A stretch of 64,000 bases of DNA from UBA2336 sp031395485 (GTDB lineage: Bacteria; Bacteroidota; Bacteroidia; Cytophagales; Cyclobacteriaceae). Under the pieces are notes generated by a model, which was not told the origin of the DNA, made no database searches, and saw only the letters and a list, made by a program, of their open reading frames with translations. The position numbers and the translations under genes are program-made. The stretch spans positions 1 through 64,000 of the forward strand of contig JANNUS010000010.1 in the NCBI GenBank assembly GCA_031395485.1. The letters run 5' to 3'. Of the stretch, positions 59,768 to 64,000 are shown in pieces; positions within the stretch are counted from its first letter, which is position 1, and the number at the start of each line of letters is the position of its first letter.

Positions 59768-60832
59768 ATGAAAATTCACGACCACCATACAGATGAGCTT
59801 TTTATGAAACGGGCACTTGAACTGGCCGTTTTAGGCAAGGGCCACGTGAGCCCGAATCCCTTAGTTGGCTGTGTGGTTGTTCATAACAATATAATTATTG
59901 GTGAGGGATGGCATAAAAAGTATGGCGAGGCTCATGCAGAAGTAAATGCTATTGAATCTGTTCAGGATAAATCCTTACTAAAAGAGAGTATAGTTTTCGT
60001 TAACCTTGAGCCGTGCTCGCATATTGGTAAAACACCTCCCTGCACTGACTTGTTGATCAACCACCAAGTAAAAAAAGTAGTGATCGCAAATCTGGATACC
60101 AATCCAATAGTAGCAGGAGAAGGCACAAAAAAATTACGGACAGCGGGCATAGAAGTCATTACTGGAATTCTTGGAAAAGAAGGTCGAGAATTGAATAAAC
60201 GTTTTTTCACATTCATAGAAAAAAAACGACCATACGTTGTGTTAAAGTGGGCTGAAACTTCTGATGGATTTATTGCTCACGAAAATTATGATTCAAGGTG
60301 GATCAGCAATGAATACGCGCGACAACTTGCCCATAAATGGCGAACAGAAGAAGACGCAGTATTGGTTGGTACCAGAACAGTTTTTCACGATAACCCGCAA
60401 TTAACAGTGCGTGATTGGACAGGCCGAAATCCTGTTCGCATTGTATTAGATCGTTTTCTCAGGCTAAGTGATAAGCTTCATGTGTTTGACCGATTGCAAA
60501 AAACAATTTGTTATAATGTGTTAAAACATGAAGAGCATAAGAATCTTTCATTGATCAGGCTGAACGAAGACAATTTCATTAATCAATTATTAGAAGATCT
60601 AGCCAAGCAAAAAATTCAATCGGTAATGGTGGAGGGAGGAGCTACAACACTACAGCTATTTATGGATGCCGGGTTGTGGGATGAGGCAAGAGTTTTTACT
60701 TCGGATAAAAGTTTTGGTAAGGGAATTAAGGCTCCGAAAATAGATGGAAACATAATTCTACAGGAATCCGTATTCAACGATACACTTAAGACCTATCACC
60801 CAATTCAAAATGGAAAAAGTCAACATCGCTGA
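59768..60832 (+). CDS. ribD: riboflavin biosynthesis bifunctional deaminase/reductase
   Basis: A 354-residue enzyme that deaminates and then reduces the pyrimidine intermediate of riboflavin synthesis. The start is ATG 59768 (MKIHDHHTDELFMKRAL). The deaminase domain (1-145) has VSPNPLVGCVVV, AHAEVNAI (zinc/catalytic HAE) and NLEPCSHIGKTPPC (PCxxxxxxPPC). The reductase domain (about 150-354) has YVVLKWAETSDGFIA and VMVEGGATTLQLFM. No other rib gene is adjacent. The 3' end overlaps the cupin gene by 23 bp. Confidence 0.95.
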   Translation: MKIHDHHTDELFMKRALELAVLGKGHVSPNPLVGCVVVHNNIIIGEGWHKKYGEAHAEVNAIESVQDKSLLKESIVFVNLEPCSHIGKTPPCTDLLINHQVKKVVIANLDTNPIVAGEGTKKLRTAGIEVITGILGKEGRELNKRFFTFIEKKRPYVVLKWAETSDGFIAHENYDSRWISNEYARQLAHKWRTEEDAVLVGTRTVFHDNPQLTVRDWTGRNPVRIVLDRFLRLSDKLHVFDRLQKTICYNVLKHEEHKNLSLIRLNEDNFINQLLEDLAKQKIQSVMVEGGATTLQLFMDAGLWDEARVFTSDKSFGKGIKAPKIDGNIILQESVFNDTLKTYHPIQNGKSQHR

Positions 60833-61169
60833 AAAGCTAGCAAAGTTTACAGATCACTGGAATCCTCGGATCATCGGTGAGCTGAATGGCCAGCAGGTAA
60901 AAGCTGCAAAATTGAAAGGGGAGTTCATTTTTCATCACCACGATCATGAAGATGAATTATTTCTCGTGATAAAGGGAACATTGAAAATGGAATTCAGAGA
61001 CAGAACTGAAATTATAAAGCCCGGTGAGTTTATCATTGTACCCCGTGGTGTTGAACACAAGCCGGTTGCTGATGAGGAAGTTGAACTTTTATTGTTTGAA
61101 CCGGCTTCCACATTGAATACAGGTAATGTTGAAAACGAACGAACAAAAAAGCACTTGGAAAAAATATAG
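60810..61169 (+). CDS. cupin-domain protein
   Basis: A 119-residue single-domain cupin. The metal-binding motif is FIFHHHDHEDELFLVIKG (H-x-H..E) and the second part is KPGEFIIVPRGVEHKPVAD (PxG and His). The metal ligands are complete. It overlaps the end of ribD, so it is translated from the same mRNA. The substrate is unknown; such small cupins can be isomerases or dioxygenases. Confidence 0.9.
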   Translation: MEKVNIAEKLAKFTDHWNPRIIGELNGQQVKAAKLKGEFIFHHHDHEDELFLVIKGTLKMEFRDRTEIIKPGEFIIVPRGVEHKPVADEEVELLLFEPASTLNTGNVENERTKKHLEKI

Positions 61170-61262
61170 CTGAAGTCGTTTGACCACTTTTTGCTTCTAG
61201 CTTTGAGTGGTCTGGCTACTATAAATTCTAAATTCACAACTCCTATATCTAAATTCTATTAA

Positions 61263-61745
61263 ATGGCCGAAGAACTAATCATCTCAAATTCTACCAACAA
61301 GCAAGAACGCTACGCAAGTTTAGTTCCCCAAATTCAATCCTTACTGGAAGGTGAAACAGATATTGTGGCGAATCTTTCAAATATTGCAGCTGCCCTTAAG
61401 CAAGCCATGAATTTCTTCTGGGTAGGGTTTTATTTAGTAAAAGATAATCAACTCGTACTCGGGCCATTTCAAGGGCCCATTGCATGTACACGCATTCAAT
61501 ATGGTAAAGGTGTTTGTGGCGCTTCGTGGAAAGAAAAGAAAGTTATTCTTGTTCCAGATGTTGAGGAATTTCCAGGCCACATCGCCTGTAGTTCAGCCTC
61601 TAAATCGGAGATTGTGCTACCCGCTTTTAAAAACGGAGAGGTAGCCCTCGTGCTCGATGTCGACAGCGATAAACTCAATGATTTCGACCAAGCGGATAAA
61701 GAGGCGCTGGAAAAAGTCATGCGGTTAGTAGAAGGAATCTTGTAA
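61263..61745 (+). CDS. msrC: free methionine-(R)-sulfoxide reductase (GAF-type)
   Basis: A 160-residue GAF-fold fRMsr that reduces free Met-R-sulfoxide. Three expected cysteines are present, in IACTRIQYGKGVCGASW (near 79 and 88) and GHIACSSASKSEIVLP (near 112). MNFFWVGFYLVKDNQLVLGP and LDVDSDKLNDFDQADKEALE are typical. It follows the cupin gene by about 93 bp, in which a GACCACT/AGTGGTC hairpin with a 17-nt loop (61182-61212) is visible. It is a likely oxidative-stress repair enzyme. Confidence 0.93.
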   Translation: MAEELIISNSTNKQERYASLVPQIQSLLEGETDIVANLSNIAAALKQAMNFFWVGFYLVKDNQLVLGPFQGPIACTRIQYGKGVCGASWKEKKVILVPDVEEFPGHIACSSASKSEIVLPAFKNGEVALVLDVDSDKLNDFDQADKEALEKVMRLVEGIL

Positions 61746-61755
61746 GTAATACGAA

Positions 61756-63537
61756 ATGGAGCACACACTGTTGGTTGATCGATACCATCAACGAAGGATT
61801 AAATTCGAAGCACAACTTCACCATACCCGAAAAATAATTAACCGAATTGCCAACGTGCGCATATTGGTTGCTCTTATTTTTTTAGGTTTAGCCTTCGTTG
61901 CATTTCAAAATCATATACTGTTCTATTTCCTTCCAGTGCTAGTCATTGTATTCATTTCACTGGTTTATCGTCATAGCTTTTTTTTTGATAAAAAAGTACA
62001 CCTTGAAAATCTGGTAACTATCAACGTGCGCGAAGCAAAAGCCCTTGAAGGAGACTTCTCCCAATTTTCTTCAGGAGTTTCATTTACCGACCCAAAGCAT
62101 TTCTATTCACATGATTTGGATCTTTTCGGTGAAGGATCGTTATTCCAATACCTAAATAGGACTAATACGTTTGCGGGTACCAAACAATTTGTTGGCCAAC
62201 TTAAAAACCCTTTTACTTCACACAAACAAATTCATACCTACCAACAATCTTCTAAGGAACTTTCGACACAGCTTGACTTCTGTCAGGATTTTCAGGCATC
62301 CGCCATGGAGGTAGGTGAACAGCAGGGAGATAGAGAACAAATAAGCGCCTGGCTTCGAAGCACACAGATTCTTCGCGGCATAGCATATCGTTACCTGCTT
62401 TGGGTAGTTCCGGCATTGACTCTTCTAATCATTATTCTTTCCTTTTTTGTTCCACTTGCAAAGCCGATTGCCATTCTCCTTGTGTTATTTCAGTGGACGT
62501 TTCTTGCGTTTCATTTAAAAAAAGTGAATGCATTTCACGCATATGTGAGCCGGAGAAAAAATGTTTTAGAAAAATATTCAAGATTGCTTTCGCTTGTACA
62601 AAAACAAAATTTTTCCTCACCCTTACTTCAGGAATTGAAAAATCTTGCCACAGAAGCCCATGCGCAAGTAAAGGATTTATCCTCTCTGGTAAATGCCCTG
62701 GATGCCCGAATGAATCTCCTGATGAATATGGTGGGAAATAGTCTGCTGTTGTATGATCTTCAATGCGTTTATCGGCTGGAGAAATGGAAGAGTCTTCATG
62801 CCGATAAGCTCGAGTCCTGGATTGACCTATTAGGAGAAGTGGAAGTATTAATAAGCCTTGGAACCTTCGCTTATAATAACCCCGATTTTTGTACTCCCGA
62901 AATTCATGGCTCAATAGAAATAAAAGCAACAGCAATGGGTCATCCGTTGATAGGAAGGAATGAACGCATATTAAATGATGTTGTGTTAAATGAACATCAG
63001 AAAATACTAATTGTTACCGGGGCAAACATGGCCGGAAAAAGTACATTTTTGCGCACACTCGGAGTAAATACTGTACTTGCACTCATGGGAGCCCGTGTAT
63101 GTGCAACGGAGTTTAAAAGCCCTATCCTTGAATTACGGACTGGCATGCGAACAGCAGACTCGCTAAAAGATCATCAATCCTATTTTTATGCGGAACTCAA
63201 TCGCCTCAAAAGTATCATGGATGAATTGAAGAGTAATAAACCATTGCTTATTCTATTAGATGAAATACTTAAGGGTACAAATTCAACCGACAAGCAGTCT
63301 GGATCTATAGCGTTGGTAAAGCAACTGATGGTTCGTTCCTGCCTCGCGGTAATTGCAACGCACGATCTCGTATTGGGTGAGTTAGAAAATGAGTACCCTG
63401 ACCGGGTAAAGAATTTTTGTTTTGAAGCAGAAATCACAAACGATCAGCTATCGTTCGACTATAAGCTGAAACGAGGATTAGCACAAAAGATGAATGCTAC
63501 CTTTTTAATGAAAAAAATGGGAATTATTCCATCCTAA
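61756..63537 (+). CDS. membrane-anchored MutS-like ATPase
   Basis: A 593-residue MutS-family ATPase with four predicted transmembrane helices, which soluble MutS proteins lack. Helices span about 35-50, 53-71, 213-232 and 234-252. A soluble region (72-210) and a MutS lever-like helical region (255-415) flank them. The C-terminal ATPase has Walker A TGANMAGKSTFLRT (near 422), LTGMRTADSLKDHQSYFYAE-like motif (as RTGMRTADSLKDHQS), Walker B LLILLDEILKGTNS and the IATHDLVLGELE His loop. The mismatch-binding N-terminal domain (FxE) is missing. It is probably not a mismatch-repair protein; similar MutS2/MutS7-like membrane versions are known in Bacteroidota. Role unknown. Confidence 0.88.
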   Translation: MEHTLLVDRYHQRRIKFEAQLHHTRKIINRIANVRILVALIFLGLAFVAFQNHILFYFLPVLVIVFISLVYRHSFFFDKKVHLENLVTINVREAKALEGDFSQFSSGVSFTDPKHFYSHDLDLFGEGSLFQYLNRTNTFAGTKQFVGQLKNPFTSHKQIHTYQQSSKELSTQLDFCQDFQASAMEVGEQQGDREQISAWLRSTQILRGIAYRYLLWVVPALTLLIIILSFFVPLAKPIAILLVLFQWTFLAFHLKKVNAFHAYVSRRKNVLEKYSRLLSLVQKQNFSSPLLQELKNLATEAHAQVKDLSSLVNALDARMNLLMNMVGNSLLLYDLQCVYRLEKWKSLHADKLESWIDLLGEVEVLISLGTFAYNNPDFCTPEIHGSIEIKATAMGHPLIGRNERILNDVVLNEHQKILIVTGANMAGKSTFLRTLGVNTVLALMGARVCATEFKSPILELRTGMRTADSLKDHQSYFYAELNRLKSIMDELKSNKPLLILLDEILKGTNSTDKQSGSIALVKQLMVRSCLAVIATHDLVLGELENEYPDRVKNFCFEAEITNDQLSFDYKLKRGLAQKMNATFLMKKMGIIPS

Positions 63538-63708
63538 CTATTTCTTTCCTGCACCGAAATCGGGCAAGCAAATTTTGGAAGAAACAGAAAAGAAAGGATA
63601 CCAGATTCGCATCTGGGATTACCAAGGTAAAGAATGGTGCCCTGTGGTATCGGCACACTTGACGAAATGAAGGGCTTTACAAAAGTGTTTGATGAAGTGG
63701 TGAGTTGA
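63536..63708 (+). pseudogene. C-terminal remnant of a HisC-like aminotransferase with frameshift
   Basis: After the MutS-like stop, the plus strand encodes NYFFPAPKSGKQILEETEKK followed by GYQIRIWDYQGKEWC in one frame and, after an apparent one-base deletion near 63647, IGTLDEMKGFTKVFDEVVS in the next frame, ending at TGA 63706-63708. Read together this is the C-terminal end of class I/II PLP aminotransferases of the histidinol-phosphate type (WCRVSIGT-like). There is no start and the rest of the gene is absent. Alternative: a non-coding stretch resembling such a gene by chance, which is unlikely given the length. Confidence 0.65.
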
Positions 63709-63710
63709 TA

Positions 63711-64000
63711 TTAAGCAGCTACTGCAATTTTAGAAACTTCAATAGGTTTTTTACCAAGCTCTTTTAGCAAACGGGCATGCGCAGCCATCGCCTTCATAAA
63801 CGTATCCTTTGATTTATAGGGAAGACCAAACTCCTTTGTTGTAGCCTTTACAATCTTAGCGATTTCTCGATAGTGTACATGACAAATATTAGGGAATAGG
63901 TGATGTTCAACTTGGTAATTTAGGCCGCCAACATACCATGAAAACAGTCTATGCCTGTGGCCAAAGTTTGTAGTTGTATGTAATTGATGAATAGCCCAGT
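63711..64000 (-). CDS. fatty acid desaturase, C-terminal part (continues past window end)
   Basis: Only the last 96 codons are inside the window; the 5' end lies beyond 64000. The translation contains TTTNFGHRHRLFSWYVGGLN and the third His box QVEHHLFPNICHVHY, typical of membrane di-iron linoleoyl-CoA or acyl-CoA front-end desaturases (DesA/FADS type). The stop is at 63711-63713. The aminotransferase remnant ends 2 bp away, convergently. It should introduce double bonds into membrane lipids. Confidence 0.9.
   Translation of the reverse strand, partial: WAIHQLHTTTNFGHRHRLFSWYVGGLNYQVEHHLFPNICHVHYREIAKIVKATTKEFGLPYKSKDTFMKAMAAHARLLKELGKKPIEVSKIAVAA

Noticed and set aside
59749..59768. CATCTTTG between prmC and ribD as a ribD promoter
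   Set aside because: The first base departs from TAnnTTTG and no -33 element fits; it also overlaps the prmC start codon, so evidence is too thin.
61182..61212. GACCACT/AGTGGTC hairpin as a terminator between the cupin and msrC genes
   Set aside because: 17-nt loop and no T-run after it; kept only as a note within the msrC entry.

Overview
The window looks like a chromosomal segment of a Bacteroidota bacterium, probably of the order Cytophagales. The evidence is AT-rich coding sequence, weak Shine-Dalgarno sites with many TAnnTTTG-type -7 boxes, single-chain glycyl-tRNA synthetase, a DUF4254 gene beside a family 9 glycosyltransferase, ileS followed by lspA, and the dispersed palindromic repeats typical of the group. 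No tRNA, CRISPR array, prophage or insertion sequence was seen. Nearly all of the window is ordinary core genome.

Layout. 1-220: end of an rRNA operon (5S rRNA and terminator). 241-2557: a ligand-less Rieske-like lipoprotein, 3-hydroxyacyl-CoA dehydrogenase and pheS. 2607-10822: a minus-strand surface-polysaccharide cluster (WecA/MraY-like phosphosugar transferase, two sugar aminotransferases, Gfo/Idh dehydrogenase, hexapeptide acetyltransferase, galE, UDP-HexNAc 6-dehydrogenase, UDP-uronate epimerase). It holds the four enzyme classes needed to make a UDP-2,3-diacetamido-2,3-dideoxy-uronic acid from UDP-GlcNAc. 10919-15667: cytochrome c maturation genes ccmB-C-D-E-F; CcmE carries CxxxY instead of the heme-binding HxxxY. 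16047-19246: two tandem amino-acid permeases that duplicated together with their promoter region. 19342-29897: lspA, ileS, an RND/MMPL exporter, dgt, an MtfA-like peptidase and glyS.

29961-44449: a histidine kinase, a double-Usp protein with a Kef/Nap-type antiporter, mazG, a glmM / cysteine desulfurase / DUF2520 operon, secreted peptidases (DUF2268-like, M28-PDZ, aminopeptidase P), a TPR protein, a GNAT enzyme and a membrane acyltransferase. 44495-49333: a porin-like barrel, an RsmB-type methyltransferase with a small partner ORF, an NTF2-like protein, a broken GIY-YIG nuclease gene bracketed by inverted REP-like repeats, and a coiled-coil nuclease-like protein. 49508-56600: rocD, then a TetR-controlled ABC / HlyD / TolC secretion operon whose ABC ATPase has lost key catalytic residues. 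56606-64000: GT9 and DUF4254, an unrecognised ORF, prmC, ribD, cupin, a free-methionine-sulfoxide reductase, a membrane-anchored MutS-like ATPase, an aminotransferase remnant, and a desaturase cut by the window end.

Most unusual points: (1) the GIY-YIG gene framed by inverted copies of a dispersed palindrome, reminiscent of REP/RAYT units; (2) the degenerate ABC exporter with matching palindromes over the start codons of both its regulator and itself; (3) the CxxxY CcmE; (4) -7 boxes that repeatedly sit exactly 4 nt before the ATG, implying leaderless mRNAs; (5) the four-helix membrane MutS paralogue.
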